Source: UBA6168 sp964573725 (GTDB lineage Bacteria; Bacteroidota; Bacteroidia; Chitinophagales; Saprospiraceae). From it: 64,000 bases of DNA. Within the stretch, counting starts at the first letter, position 1. Each line of letters opens with the position of its first letter. Where the stretch lies: contig CAZNLJ010000001.1 of the NCBI GenBank assembly GCA_964573725.1, positions 124,001-188,000 of the forward strand, written 5' to 3'. The notes under the pieces were generated by a model. The model was given only the letters and a program-made list of their open reading frames with translations. It was not told where the DNA came from and did no database searches. Both the position numbers and the translations under genes were made by a program. Below are positions 42,045 to 51,455 of this stretch, piece by piece.

Positions 42045-43805
42045 ATGTCCTTCCAATTTCGCTTCGATATCTTGCTTCCCTTCTTACTTCCCGGTTGGTT
42101 GGCCGCCCAGGGACCGGCGCCCCCGGTCGTCCGCCTGAACCAGGTCGGATTTTACCCATCCGCTCCCAAGACTGCCATCCTGACGGAGGCGGGGAACGGC
42201 ACTTTCGAGCTCATCGACAGCGGGACCGGGAAGGCCGTCTACAAGGGCAAGGTGGAAGGACCCCGGGTATCCGCGCTATCCGGAAAGGAGACCTGGTCCG
42301 CCGACTTTTCCGACTTCCGGGATACGGGCACCTTCGAATTGGTGTTGACCGGCCGGCAAACCTCCCCACCGTTCGAAATCCGGGAGCAAGTGCATGCCAA
42401 GGCGGCCGCCGCCGCCTTGAAGTCCTATTATTTCCAGCGCATGTCGACCGATTTGCCGGAGGCATACGCCGGCAAATGGCGTCGTCCGCTCAGCCATCCC
42501 GACGAGCGGGTGTTGATACACCCCTCCGCCGCCGGCCCGGACCGACCCGCCGGCACCGCCATCGCCTCTCCCGGCGGGTGGTACGATGCGGGCGATTACA
42601 ACAAGTACATCGTCAATTCCGCCATCACGGTATCGACCTTGCTGAACCTGTACGAGGATTTCCCGGAACGGTTCCGGGACTATCGGCTGCATATCCCCGA
42701 AACGGACAACCGCCTGCCCGACCTGCTGGACGAAATCCTGTGGAACCTTTCCTGGATGCTGACCATGCAGGACCCCGCGGACGGCGGGGTCTACCACAAG
42801 TGCACCACCCCGGAATTCGAAGGCTTCATCCTGCCGGAGCAGGCCAGGCAAACCCGTTATGTGGTTCGGAAGACCACCCAGGCCGCCCTCTGTTTCGCCG
42901 CCACCACCGCCCAGGCCGCCCGGGTGTTCCGGGCCTTCGAAACGGAGCGGCCCGGACTGGCCGACCAGCTGCAACAAGCGGCGGAAAGCGCCTGGGCCTG
43001 GGCGAAAGTCAAACCGAACGTCCGCTACAACCAGGACCAGCTGAACGAAAAATTCGATCCGGACATCAAGACCGGCACCTATGCCAGTCGTGACCTGACG
43101 GACGAGAAGATCTGGGCGGCTGTGGAATTGTCGCTGACGACCGGCGACCCGACTTATTTCCGGGCCGTCGACCTGTTCCCGACGGAAGGTCTCACCCTCC
43201 AAAGCTGGGAAGATGTCCGGACCATGGGTTACCTGTCCTTGCTGCGCCATGCGGAGGACCTTCCGACGGAGCTGGAAACCTCGCTGCGTTACCTGAAGAA
43301 CCTGTTCCGTGCCTTCGCCGGCGGCATGCTGATGCACCGCGGCGAACAGGCCTACCTGACCCCCATGGAGGCGGAAGCCGGCAACTTCGTCTGGGGCAGC
43401 AACGCCGTGTGCGCCAACCAGGCCATGGCGCTGCTGTATGCCTACCGCCTGGAAAACGACCTTGCCTACCTGTACGGTGCCCTCGACAATGTCGATTACC
43501 TCCTGGGCCGGAATGCCACGGGCTATTGCTACCTGACCGGTTTCGGCACCTTTTCGCCCCGCCGGTTGCACCATCGGCCCTCCCATACGGACGGCATCGA
43601 CGATCCGGTACCCGGCCTGCTCGTCGGTGGCCCCAATCCTTTCCAGCAGGATAATTGTCCCGGTTACCCAAGCCAATACGCCGATGAAAGTTATGTGGAC
43701 GATGTCTGCTCCTATGCATCCAACGAGGTGGCCATCAACTGGAACGCCCCGCTGGTATATGTCCTGTTCGCCCTGGACCTGCTCGTCCCGTCCCTGTCCA
43801 AGTGA
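42045..43805 (+). CDS. glycoside hydrolase family 9 (endoglucanase-like) with N-terminal Ig domain
   Basis: A 586-residue exported GH9 enzyme. The signal peptide is residues 1-22 (MSFQFRFDILLPFLLPGWLA then AQ). A CelD-N Ig-like domain spans about 27-115 (VVRLNQVGFYPSAPKTAIL) and the alpha/alpha-toroid catalytic domain follows. The family residues are present: DAGDYNKY (Asp181 and Asp184, the general base pair), a histidine motif RRLHHRPSHTDG, and the C-terminal NEVAINWNAPLVY with the general acid Glu561. GH9 enzymes invert beta-1,4-glucan or beta-glucosamine linkages; cellulose, mixed glucan or other beta-glucan is possible. It starts a run of four sugar-related genes. The ATG at 42045 is fixed by the promoter and the signal peptide. 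Confidence 0.9.
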   Translation: MSFQFRFDILLPFLLPGWLAAQGPAPPVVRLNQVGFYPSAPKTAILTEAGNGTFELIDSGTGKAVYKGKVEGPRVSALSGKETWSADFSDFRDTGTFELVLTGRQTSPPFEIREQVHAKAAAAALKSYYFQRMSTDLPEAYAGKWRRPLSHPDERVLIHPSAAGPDRPAGTAIASPGGWYDAGDYNKYIVNSAITVSTLLNLYEDFPERFRDYRLHIPETDNRLPDLLDEILWNLSWMLTMQDPADGGVYHKCTTPEFEGFILPEQARQTRYVVRKTTQAALCFAATTAQAARVFRAFETERPGLADQLQQAAESAWAWAKVKPNVRYNQDQLNEKFDPDIKTGTYASRDLTDEKIWAAVELSLTTGDPTYFRAVDLFPTEGLTLQSWEDVRTMGYLSLLRHAEDLPTELETSLRYLKNLFRAFAGGMLMHRGEQAYLTPMEAEAGNFVWGSNAVCANQAMALLYAYRLENDLAYLYGALDNVDYLLGRNATGYCYLTGFGTFSPRRLHHRPSHTDGIDDPVPGLLVGGPNPFQQDNCPGYPSQYADESYVDDVCSYASNEVAINWNAPLVYVLFALDLLVPSLSK

Positions 43806-43880
43806 GGAAGCCCCCTATTGAAGACCTGGCGGAACCATTTCCGATATTCCCGGCCCCGGACCTTTGACAAAAAAAAACGT

Positions 43881-44972
43881 ATGCACCATCCGGTCCATTT
43901 TCCGACAGGTACTTGCCGCCTGTCCGATGATTGGTCCTACAAGGACCTGCCCGTCGTCTTTCTGGAGAACGATTACCTGAAAATCGGTATTCTCGTCGGA
44001 CGGGGCAGCGACATTTTCGAGTTCACCTACAAACCCGGTGCGGTGGACCTGATGTTGCGCCTCCCGAAAGGGATCCAGCACCCGGGTAAGGTTTTTTCGC
44101 AAGACCGAAGCACCGCCAACCAATTCGAGGATTATTACTACGGCGGCTGGCAGGAGATACTGCCGAACAGTCCGGCCTTCCGGTACCGGGGAGCCTCCCT
44201 GGGACAACACGGCGAGGTTTCCCTGACCCCCTGGAAGCACGCCATCGTCCAGGACGGCCCGCAATCGGTGGCGGTCCGACTTTGGACCCAACCGCTCCGG
44301 GTGCCTGTCCGTGTGGAGAAGACCCTGACCCTGCATGCCGGGGACCCGACCCTTTATTTGTCGGAGACCCTGACCAACACCGCCGGCACCCCCTTGGATA
44401 TCGCCTGGGGGCACCATGTAGCCTTCGGATTGCCTTTTCTCGCGGAAGGGGCGGTTATCCGCACGAATGCCCGCTGGTTCGAAGCGGAACAAATGATGCC
44501 TCCGCACCGACGGTTCCGACCGGGCATCCGGACGGCGTTCCCCGCGGCCTTTGCCTGCGACGGCAGTCCGGATGATGTCTCCGTCGTTCCGCCTGCCGAT
44601 GCCCCACCCTACAGCGAAATGGGCTACCTGTGGGAATTTCCGGACAAACGTGCCTGGTACGCCCTGGAGAACCCCCGGAAAGGGCTCGGATTTTCCCTTA
44701 CCTGGGATGCCGATGTCTTCCGCTATCTTTGGTATTGGCAGGAGCGGTACGGCACCCGGGATGCCCCCTGGTGGGGCAATACCTATGCCGTTGCCCTGGA
44801 ACCCTGGAGCATCCGTTGGCAACCCGACCCGGAGGCGGCCATCCGCCGGGGCGAATGGTTGCAACTGGCCCCGGGAGCTTCCTGCGAAACAAGCCTCGAA
44901 GCGGCCGTATACCCCATCGAAATCCCGGGAGGACAACCCCTGGCCAAACCATTCAAACCTATCCGATCATGA
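43881..44972 (+). CDS. aldose 1-epimerase-like protein (DUF4432 type)
   Basis: A 363-residue protein with the galactose-mutarotase-like supersandwich. Strands and motifs include VVFLENDYLKIGILVGRGSD, IFEFTYKPGAVDLMLR, a GGWQEILPN segment and WGHHVAFGLPFL, where the histidines may serve in acid/base catalysis. The C-terminal EPWSIRWQPDPEAAIRRGEWL is also typical of DUF4432. It has no signal peptide, so it acts in the cytoplasm on a sugar released upstream. A TTG codon at 43818 is in frame but the ATG at 43881 is preferred. The next gene begins within its stop codon (ATGA overlap at 44969-44972), showing translational coupling. Known members interconvert sugar anomers; the substrate here is undetermined. 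Confidence 0.8.
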   Translation: MHHPVHFPTGTCRLSDDWSYKDLPVVFLENDYLKIGILVGRGSDIFEFTYKPGAVDLMLRLPKGIQHPGKVFSQDRSTANQFEDYYYGGWQEILPNSPAFRYRGASLGQHGEVSLTPWKHAIVQDGPQSVAVRLWTQPLRVPVRVEKTLTLHAGDPTLYLSETLTNTAGTPLDIAWGHHVAFGLPFLAEGAVIRTNARWFEAEQMMPPHRRFRPGIRTAFPAAFACDGSPDDVSVVPPADAPPYSEMGYLWEFPDKRAWYALENPRKGLGFSLTWDADVFRYLWYWQERYGTRDAPWWGNTYAVALEPWSIRWQPDPEAAIRRGEWLQLAPGASCETSLEAAVYPIEIPGGQPLAKPFKPIRS

Positions 44973-45838
44973 TGGAATTATCCCTTTCCAAGGCCACGGT
45001 TTTTGCCGAAGGGCTGGATCACCCGGAATGTGTCGCCGTGCATCCAGACGGCAGCATATGGGCCGGTGGCGAGGCCGGACAAATCTACCGGATCCGACCG
45101 GACGGCGCTCAGGTCGACACCTTTGCGAATACCGGCGGATTCATTCTCGGCATCGCCATCTCTCCTTGTCTCCGTTGGATGGCCGTGTGTGACCTGGGGC
45201 ATCGTTGCGTCTGGCGGCTGGACCTGTCCGACGGCAAACTTACCCGCTTCGCCGACGGCGCGGACGGGCACCGGTTCCAGATTCCCAACTATGCCAGCTT
45301 TGATTCGGCCGGCCGGCTGTACGTCAGCGAAAGTGGTGCCTTCCGGCAGGTGAACGGGAAAATACTGCGGTTCCTGCCGGACGGGACAGGCTCCGTCTGG
45401 GCGGAAGGTCCTTTCCATTTTGCCAACGGGCTGGCCCTCGGACCCGGGGAAAAGCACCTTTACGTGGCGGTTTCCTTCCTGCCGGGTGTCGAACGGATCG
45501 AGATCACCCCGGAGGGTAAGGCCGGCCGCCGGGAATTATGCTGCACCTTGCCCGAATCCGTACCGGACGGACTGGCCTTCGATGCGGCGGGCAACCTGTA
45601 CGTCTCCTGCTACGCCCCCAACAAGATCTATCGTGTTTCCCCGCAAGGCGACTGCCAGGTCTGGTTATCCGATTGGGAAGCCCATACCCTGTCGAATCCG
45701 ACCAACATCGCCTTCGGCGGGCCGAACCTGGACCAGCTGTTCGCCGCCAACCTGGGCCGATGGCATATCACCCGGATCGATGCCGGGATCGCGGGACTGC
45801 CCTTGGCTTCCCATACCGGAATCGGAACGCGAACCTGA
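44969..45838 (+). CDS. SMP-30/gluconolactonase-like lactonase
   Basis: A 289-residue six-bladed propeller of the SMP-30/gluconolactonase/LRE family. Metal-site residues fit: EGLDHPE near the N-terminus (Glu about 15), IPNYASFDSAG with Asn, GPFHFANGLALGP with Asn, and PDGLAFDAAGNLY with Asp. These enzymes hydrolyse sugar lactones to the acid, here between an epimerase-like protein and a dehydrogenase, which suits oxidation of a sugar to its lactone and then the acid. No signal peptide. The ATG at 44969 overlaps the previous stop (ATGATG; a second ATG follows at 44972). The gap to the SDR gene is 34 nt. Confidence 0.88.
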   Translation: MMELSLSKATVFAEGLDHPECVAVHPDGSIWAGGEAGQIYRIRPDGAQVDTFANTGGFILGIAISPCLRWMAVCDLGHRCVWRLDLSDGKLTRFADGADGHRFQIPNYASFDSAGRLYVSESGAFRQVNGKILRFLPDGTGSVWAEGPFHFANGLALGPGEKHLYVAVSFLPGVERIEITPEGKAGRRELCCTLPESVPDGLAFDAAGNLYVSCYAPNKIYRVSPQGDCQVWLSDWEAHTLSNPTNIAFGGPNLDQLFAANLGRWHITRIDAGIAGLPLASHTGIGTRT

Positions 45839-45872
45839 GTTGCGCCGGAAATTTTTCATCCACGCCTGAAAT

Positions 45873-46646
45873 ATGAGTTTCACCAATAAGACAGCCGTCG
45901 TTACCGGCGGGGCGAAGGGAATCGGAGCGGCCTGCTGCCGGCTGTTCCACCGGGAAGGCGCCCAAGTGGTCATCCTGGATACCGATCGGGAAGCGGCCGA
46001 GCGACTGGCCGGCGAACTGGACGGAAGGGTGCTGGCCGTTCCTTGCGATGTATCGGACGGACACTCCGTTTCGCAGGCGGTGGCCGAGGCACAGGACCGC
46101 TTCGGAGGGATTGACATCCTCGTCAACAACGCCGGCATCCAGCGGTATGCCGCTGTGACGGAAACCACGGAAGCGGCTTGGGACCTTGTCCTCCGCGTCA
46201 ACCTGACCAGCGCCTTCCTGTGCGCCCGGGCCGTCATTCCGCTGATGCAGGCGCGCGGGGGAGGGGTCATCATCAACGTGGCCAGCGTACAGGCCTTCAT
46301 CTCCCAGGAGCGGGTCGCCGCCTATGTGACCTCCAAGACGGCCTTGCTGGGACTGACCCGCAGCATAGCCGTCGACTATGGCCCGCAAATCCGGTGCATG
46401 GCGGTCTGTCCGGGCACCATCGACACCCCGATGTTGCAGGATGCCGTCACCTTGTCACCGGACCCGGAAGCGGTCCTCCGGGAATGCCGGAACATGCACC
46501 TGGTCAAAAGGGTCGGCACCCCGGAAGAAGTGGCGGCGCTCATCGGCCTGCTGGCCGGCGAACAGGGTGGTTTCTTTACCGGACAAGCCATCCGCATCGA
46601 CGGCGGTTTGGGCGTCACCATCCCCGGAAGCCAACGGGACGCCTGA
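45873..46646 (+). CDS. short-chain dehydrogenase/reductase (SDR)
   Basis: A 257-residue classical SDR with Rossmann cofactor motif TGGAKGIG (residues 11-18), NNAG (85-88), catalytic Ser138, Tyr151 and Lys155 in the order S - YxxxK, and the C-terminal GGFFTGQAIRIDGG. Asp36 after the second strand (VVILDTDRE) favours NAD over NADP. It lies in a sugar-acid run and may oxidise a sugar to its lactone or reduce a keto-sugar acid, but the substrate is not readable. It is the last plus-strand gene of the run; its stop is 23 nt from the convergent stop of the GH38-like gene. The start at 45873 is the normal SDR start. Confidence 0.9.
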   Translation: MSFTNKTAVVTGGAKGIGAACCRLFHREGAQVVILDTDREAAERLAGELDGRVLAVPCDVSDGHSVSQAVAEAQDRFGGIDILVNNAGIQRYAAVTETTEAAWDLVLRVNLTSAFLCARAVIPLMQARGGGVIINVASVQAFISQERVAAYVTSKTALLGLTRSIAVDYGPQIRCMAVCPGTIDTPMLQDAVTLSPDPEAVLRECRNMHLVKRVGTPEEVAALIGLLAGEQGGFFTGQAIRIDGGLGVTIPGSQRDA

Positions 46647-46669
46647 TTGTCCCATGCCCCGCGTCCGAT

Positions 46670-49600
46670 TCAATCCGTCCACAGCAAGGTCCGGATTTCC
46701 CAGGGCTTCAGCGTCACCTGACCCGCCAGCGGTGCCAGGCGTCTTTCCATCCCGTCGCTGACGAAGACCTGCCCGGGATACTTACCTTTCCAGCGGAGCC
46801 GGACCGATTGGCTGTCCGGACCGGGATTGAACAAGCGGATGACAAAACCATCCCCGGACCTGGCCGGCTGGAACAAGGTCACCAGCACCTGCTCGCTTCC
46901 TTCCAGCGACAGGCCGGCCGCCGGCAAGGGCTGCCCCTTCGGCGCCGCCAGTACCTGCAAGGGCTGCGACATGCCGATGGCCAGGCGTTTCGCGGCAGCG
47001 GACTCGTACCGCCCATGCGGATGAACCGCGTACCGGAAACTGGCCGGTCCTTCCTGGAATCCTTTGTAATTCACGAACCAGACGTTATTCATGACCCAGG
47101 AATAGAGGTGCTGCGACGGCGGCCAGGCCTGGAACCAGGGTTCGTTCCGCAAATCCCCCATCCATGCTTGTCCATGCATGCCGCCTGTTTCGACCAGGGG
47201 GGCATCGAGATTGACCCAGGTCACGCCGGCCGTATCGTTGGAGATGTCGACGAAATGTTGGGCGCAGAAAAAATTCTTGTTGGCACCCGGCAGTTGGTCC
47301 GCTTCCGGCCGCATTTCCGCCCAGGCCAGGTCGATGCGGACCTGTCCGTCGGCCACCCGGAAAGGGAAGGCGAAACGCAGGTTTTCATCCGCCAGGACTT
47401 TCCGCTTTTCCACCCTGTTTTCCAGGTAAACGGTTTCCTCCCCGGAGACCAGGCGGACCAGCCGGTCCACCCCGTCACAGCCCGGAGCCGCGGAGGATAC
47501 CTGTAGCGCCACCGTCCAGGGACCGTTTTCCACCAGGCGGATGGTGGGTGGCCCGCTGGTCTGCGGCCGGTCGGCATTGGCACCGGTATACCAGAGTTGA
47601 TTGAAGGCGATACCGGCCGTGGTGTCGACCAGGTCCATGCCGGTCCGTTTATGACGGAAGCCGAGGATATCCCCTGTTTCCGGGGAGAGGGTCACGGACC
47701 ATGCTTCGTTTTCCAATCGGTCGTGCCCCACCCGCACAACTTGGGCGGGACGTACGAGACGGTCCCCTGCCTGTGCCGCCCGCACCTGGAACCGGACCAT
47801 GCCGTACGGGGCGATTGTATCCGGTCGGAATCCGAAACCGCCGGTGGACAAGCGCTGCAACGGGAAACAAAGTCCGGAGTCATCCACCGCGACATCCCCC
47901 TCCCGCGCCCATGCCTCGGGCAGGGTCACCAATTCCTGCCGAGGCCAGGAAGTGGTGTTGAGCATCCAGAAAGTCCCATCGAATGGGACGGTGGAGGAAT
48001 CGACCGGGCCCCGGGCCGCCGCGAGCAGACTGTCCGCCAAGGCGGCGGCCCGATGGGCAAACGACCTTTTGCCTTCCCACAAGGCTTTTGCAAACGCACC
48101 GTCCGGATCCGACTTGCTGGAGAAAGCTCCCCAGGTGTGCTCCGAAAAAAGCAGGACGTCCCGCCAGGCGGCATCGAAATCGGTGGCCGGGAAATCCTGC
48201 GGCCGCAACATCGCCCAGGCGGCCGCGGCCTGGACCAGGCGCTCCGCCGTCCGGCGGTTCAACGCCGTTTCCGCAGCGGAGGAAGCGACGCCGTCTTCCC
48301 AATATGGGCTCATATCCCCCCGAAAGGAGGGGATGGCATCTCCGTATTTCGATTCGAAGGCCCGGAACAGTTCGGCGGTCGTCGCCATCCGGAACTTGGG
48401 ACTCGCGTATTGTTCGTTCCATTCGCGGATGAATGCAGGCATGTCCTCGTCCGGTCCGCCGTTGTCCGCCAAGGAATACCGGATCTGCACCATGTCGTAG
48501 GGATAATGCTCCGCGTCCAGCTCGGCCAGGAAATCCAGTACCGGTCCCCCTGCTGTCCGGCGCAGGTTGCCAAGCAACCAGTCGTGGAACCAGGAATAAC
48601 CGTGCCGGGACATCCAACACAACAGGCTGTCCGTTCCGGACGGTGCCAACCAATAGAAAGGCCGGTCCCCCCAGGTTTCCAGGACATGCCCCACCTGGTA
48701 CCCGCCATGGGGCTTATGCGGCATGTGGTTCGGCCCCATGGACAGGAAGCGGACGCCGTTTTCCAACAGGGCCGGCACCGTCCCCCAGGCGTAGCCGGGC
48801 ACATCGGTGATCATGGCCGTCGAAATGTCCAGGCCGTGGGTACGTTGCAGGTGATGGGCGTATTGGGTGATCCGCATCAGTTCCTCCGGCCGCTGGATAC
48901 CGGTGAGTTCGCTTCCGTACAGGGCATCCAGTCCGATCCAGCCGGCGCGCACGGCCTGCAGGAAGGTATCCAGGCCGGCGGTGTCCAATTGTTCCAGGTA
49001 ACCCTCCACGGGCCATAACACCTCGACATTCCATCTGTAACGAGCCTCCTCCGGATAATCGGCCGTTTTTCGGGCCAGCTCGATGCCTGCGCGGATATTT
49101 CGCCACTGGAGCGCGAGCACCTCCTGCTGGAGATGGGTGAACCCGACATCCACATGGGAATGGGGCAGGAAATACACGTCGAAAGGACGGACGGGAGCCA
49201 GCCGGACCAACCCCTCGAAGCGGTGGCCCGACTCGGTCCTCAGTGCCACCGAGAAGACGGTATCCGCATCGACCGGCTCCACCCAAATGGGAAGGGCCTG
49301 CCTTCCCAGTCGGATCGGCACGGTATCCGGACGGCCGGTACCGACGGTGACCATCCCCCGGGTCGGCGGTCCGATGTGGGTATATTCCAGCCAGATCGGC
49401 TGCCGCAGGCCATCCTCCGTGTATCGGAGGGCAGGGCGTGCCCGGACCGTAAAGCTTGTTTCCACCCGGTTCTGATAGGCGATATACGTATCGGTGCAGA
49501 CGGCGGCGGGGGCGCCCAGCCGAATGCGTACCGCATCGGATCCCGGGTTCCAACCGGCCGGAACCGTCAGGAATTGAAAGCCGTCGTAACGCCCTCTCCC

Positions 49601-50062
49601 GGAGTCGTAAGCCGAACACCGGAAGGAAAAGCGGAAACCTTTTGCGGTGAGGGACCAGTCCCGCTCCGCAGGACCGGTGGGCAACCGGAAGGTAAGCACC
49701 AGGCTGTCGTCCACGAACAGCTCGAAATCGCACCGGTCCGGGTCCGTGCCGACCAATACGCTTGCCTCCCAGACCAGGGTGACGGGGCGGTCGCCATCCG
49801 ACCCTCCATCGGAAGCAAAATGGGCGGATGGCTGGCCCGGCATCACCTGCAAGGCCACTTTGCCAGCTTGCAATTCCGGGGGGTAGTCCAAGACCGTGCC
49901 GGCCAAGACCGTCGAAAATCCCTGCAGGAAGGTATCCCCGACCACCGGGAACGGGTCCGCACGTCCGGATACCGATACCTGGGCTCTTGCGTGCCAGGAC
50001 AGGAAAGCCAGGAAGAACAAGGAAAGATAAAACGGCCGTACGGACGGAGCCTGCAGGTGCAT
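46670..50062 (-). CDS. GH38/DUF5054-like exported alpha-mannosidase-type enzyme
   Basis: A 1130-residue exported protein. The signal peptide (FYLSLFFLAFLSWHARAQ, about residues 11-28) precedes two beta-sandwich regions (about 30-290). The catalytic domain opens with FLPHSHVDVGFTH (His301, His303, Asp305), the zinc-site start of GH38-type enzymes. MITDVPGYAWGTVP follows, with Asp420 at the expected nucleophile place, and LLFSEHTWGAFSSKSD later. The C-terminal 400 residues are strands of the mannosidase type. The HSH-D and EHTWG wording is nearer DUF5054 than classical GH38, so activity on alpha-mannosides is only inferred. The gene is the last of three minus-strand genes, 74 nt after a propeller gene, and converges with the SDR gene. 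The ATG at 50062 fits. Confidence 0.8.
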   Translation of the reverse strand: MHLQAPSVRPFYLSLFFLAFLSWHARAQVSVSGRADPFPVVGDTFLQGFSTVLAGTVLDYPPELQAGKVALQVMPGQPSAHFASDGGSDGDRPVTLVWEASVLVGTDPDRCDFELFVDDSLVLTFRLPTGPAERDWSLTAKGFRFSFRCSAYDSGRGRYDGFQFLTVPAGWNPGSDAVRIRLGAPAAVCTDTYIAYQNRVETSFTVRARPALRYTEDGLRQPIWLEYTHIGPPTRGMVTVGTGRPDTVPIRLGRQALPIWVEPVDADTVFSVALRTESGHRFEGLVRLAPVRPFDVYFLPHSHVDVGFTHLQQEVLALQWRNIRAGIELARKTADYPEEARYRWNVEVLWPVEGYLEQLDTAGLDTFLQAVRAGWIGLDALYGSELTGIQRPEELMRITQYAHHLQRTHGLDISTAMITDVPGYAWGTVPALLENGVRFLSMGPNHMPHKPHGGYQVGHVLETWGDRPFYWLAPSGTDSLLCWMSRHGYSWFHDWLLGNLRRTAGGPVLDFLAELDAEHYPYDMVQIRYSLADNGGPDEDMPAFIREWNEQYASPKFRMATTAELFRAFESKYGDAIPSFRGDMSPYWEDGVASSAAETALNRRTAERLVQAAAAWAMLRPQDFPATDFDAAWRDVLLFSEHTWGAFSSKSDPDGAFAKALWEGKRSFAHRAAALADSLLAAARGPVDSSTVPFDGTFWMLNTTSWPRQELVTLPEAWAREGDVAVDDSGLCFPLQRLSTGGFGFRPDTIAPYGMVRFQVRAAQAGDRLVRPAQVVRVGHDRLENEAWSVTLSPETGDILGFRHKRTGMDLVDTTAGIAFNQLWYTGANADRPQTSGPPTIRLVENGPWTVALQVSSAAPGCDGVDRLVRLVSGEETVYLENRVEKRKVLADENLRFAFPFRVADGQVRIDLAWAEMRPEADQLPGANKNFFCAQHFVDISNDTAGVTWVNLDAPLVETGGMHGQAWMGDLRNEPWFQAWPPSQHLYSWVMNNVWFVNYKGFQEGPASFRYAVHPHGRYESAAAKRLAIGMSQPLQVLAAPKGQPLPAAGLSLEGSEQVLVTLFQPARSGDGFVIRLFNPGPDSQSVRLRWKGKYPGQVFVSDGMERRLAPLAGQVTLKPWEIRTLLWTD

Positions 50063-50136
50063 GTCGGGAGAAAATTCGTCGGATTCCCGGAACGCCCCGC
50101 CCTGCGGCGGAATCCGGCCGGCGTCCTGCGGCCGCC

Positions 50137-51306
50137 TCAGGGAGCGGGCCAGGTCAGCCGGATGAAGCGAGGCCGGTAGATATGGGCCTTTTCGCGGATA
50201 TCATTCCAGAAATCCAGGGTGATCGTATTATAGGAGACAAGCAGCTCTCCCGGCTCCGACAAGGAAGGGTGAGCCTTGGCGTTGTAGCACAACAGCCCTT
50301 CGCCGGATTCCGGGGTCGTCCAGATTTCCCGGATCGGGGAAAAGGGGCCCGCCGGGCTATCGCCGATACATAGTCCCACTTTGTCCGACAAGCCGAAAAC
50401 CTGGAAGACCAGTGCGAATTTTCCATCCGCAAGCGGGGTGATGCTCAGTTCGTTGGATACGCCGGCCGCGATCGGGACCAGCTCCAGCGGGTCGCGTACC
50501 CAATCTGTTCCGTTCCAGAAACGCCATTTCCGGAACCGCTCGAAGTACTTCGGCGGGACCCGGGCCACCACCAGTTGCTTGCCGGGGCCTGCACAGCCGT
50601 ACACATACACGAATCCATCCGGATGCGGGGCGCCGGCCCAATCGGTATGGACGAGGACACCCGCCCCCAGGTTGGTTTGTCCCCATTCCGGCAAGTCCAG
50701 GTGGAAAGGGGTCTTCCGCTGTCTGTACCGACGGAACGGAGGCCTGTCCCCGCGGGGAATCCGGAGGATGGACACGGCAGGTTCCGCAAAATCGAAGACA
50801 CCGGGGCCCGTGACGGTGATATGGTAAGCGAACAGGTACAGCCGGTTGTTGCGTTCCCGGTTGACGAAACCGTCGCCCAGCCAGAAATGCTCCTTGCGTC
50901 CGGAAGGCTTGGGCTCAAAGAGGGATGTCGGTCGGCCCGCTTCGTCCGTCCGGATGAAAAAGTCGATTCGGTCCTTTCCCGGTACGACGCCGCGAAGGAT
51001 AGCGGCGGAATTGTTCACCATGGCATGACCGGGCAGCGGCCGTCCGTCCAGTACCTCACCGACATAGGTGTCGCTGAAGACCAGCAGGTTTTCCTGCCCC
51101 GCCTGCCCGGCCGAATCGGGAAACTCGATGCCGTCCAGCGGGATGGAGAAGATGCCGTCCGCCCCGAACCATCCGCTGGTTCGGAAAAAGAGGTCTGTCC
51201 ATTCCGGTGCCGCCGACACGGTCGGTGGCGGCGGTACCTGTGCGCCGGCCGTCGACCACCCGCAGGCCGCCCAGGCGAGGACAGCTGGGAAAATGACGGG
51301 GAACAT
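50137..51306 (-). CDS. exported DUF4185/DUF5005-like beta-propeller protein
   Basis: A 389-residue exported protein. Signal peptide MFPVIFPAVLAWAACGWSTA then GAQ. The body is five-bladed-propeller-like: SGWFGADGIFSIPLDG, ENLLVFSDTYVGEV, AMVNNSAAILRGV, KEHFWLGDGFVNRERNNRLY (read in two parts), GQTNLGAGVLVHTD, KYFERFRKWRFWNGTDWV and KFALVFQVFGLSDKV. It ends with LLVSYNTITLDFWNDIREK. This resembles DUF4185/DUF5005 proteins, some of which act as glycan hydrolases (GH183 endo-D-arabinanases). No catalytic residue assignment is safe. It is paralogous in layout to the next gene upstream. The ATG at 51306 matches the signal peptide; one at 51408 would give a long arginine-rich n-region and is less likely. 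Confidence 0.65.
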   Translation of the reverse strand: MFPVIFPAVLAWAACGWSTAGAQVPPPPTVSAAPEWTDLFFRTSGWFGADGIFSIPLDGIEFPDSAGQAGQENLLVFSDTYVGEVLDGRPLPGHAMVNNSAAILRGVVPGKDRIDFFIRTDEAGRPTSLFEPKPSGRKEHFWLGDGFVNRERNNRLYLFAYHITVTGPGVFDFAEPAVSILRIPRGDRPPFRRYRQRKTPFHLDLPEWGQTNLGAGVLVHTDWAGAPHPDGFVYVYGCAGPGKQLVVARVPPKYFERFRKWRFWNGTDWVRDPLELVPIAAGVSNELSITPLADGKFALVFQVFGLSDKVGLCIGDSPAGPFSPIREIWTTPESGEGLLCYNAKAHPSLSEPGELLVSYNTITLDFWNDIREKAHIYRPRFIRLTWPAP

Positions 51307-51455
51307 CCTCCGGGCAGCCGGCCGGGAAAGGAACGGCGGAAACAGGCACGGGAGGCCGGGCATCGGCGAGGGCGACCGGCGACCGTACCGGACATAGGAT
51401 GCTACCATGGCTTTTTTTTCATTTTCCCGCCATAAGCCGCCGGGACGGCAGCGGC

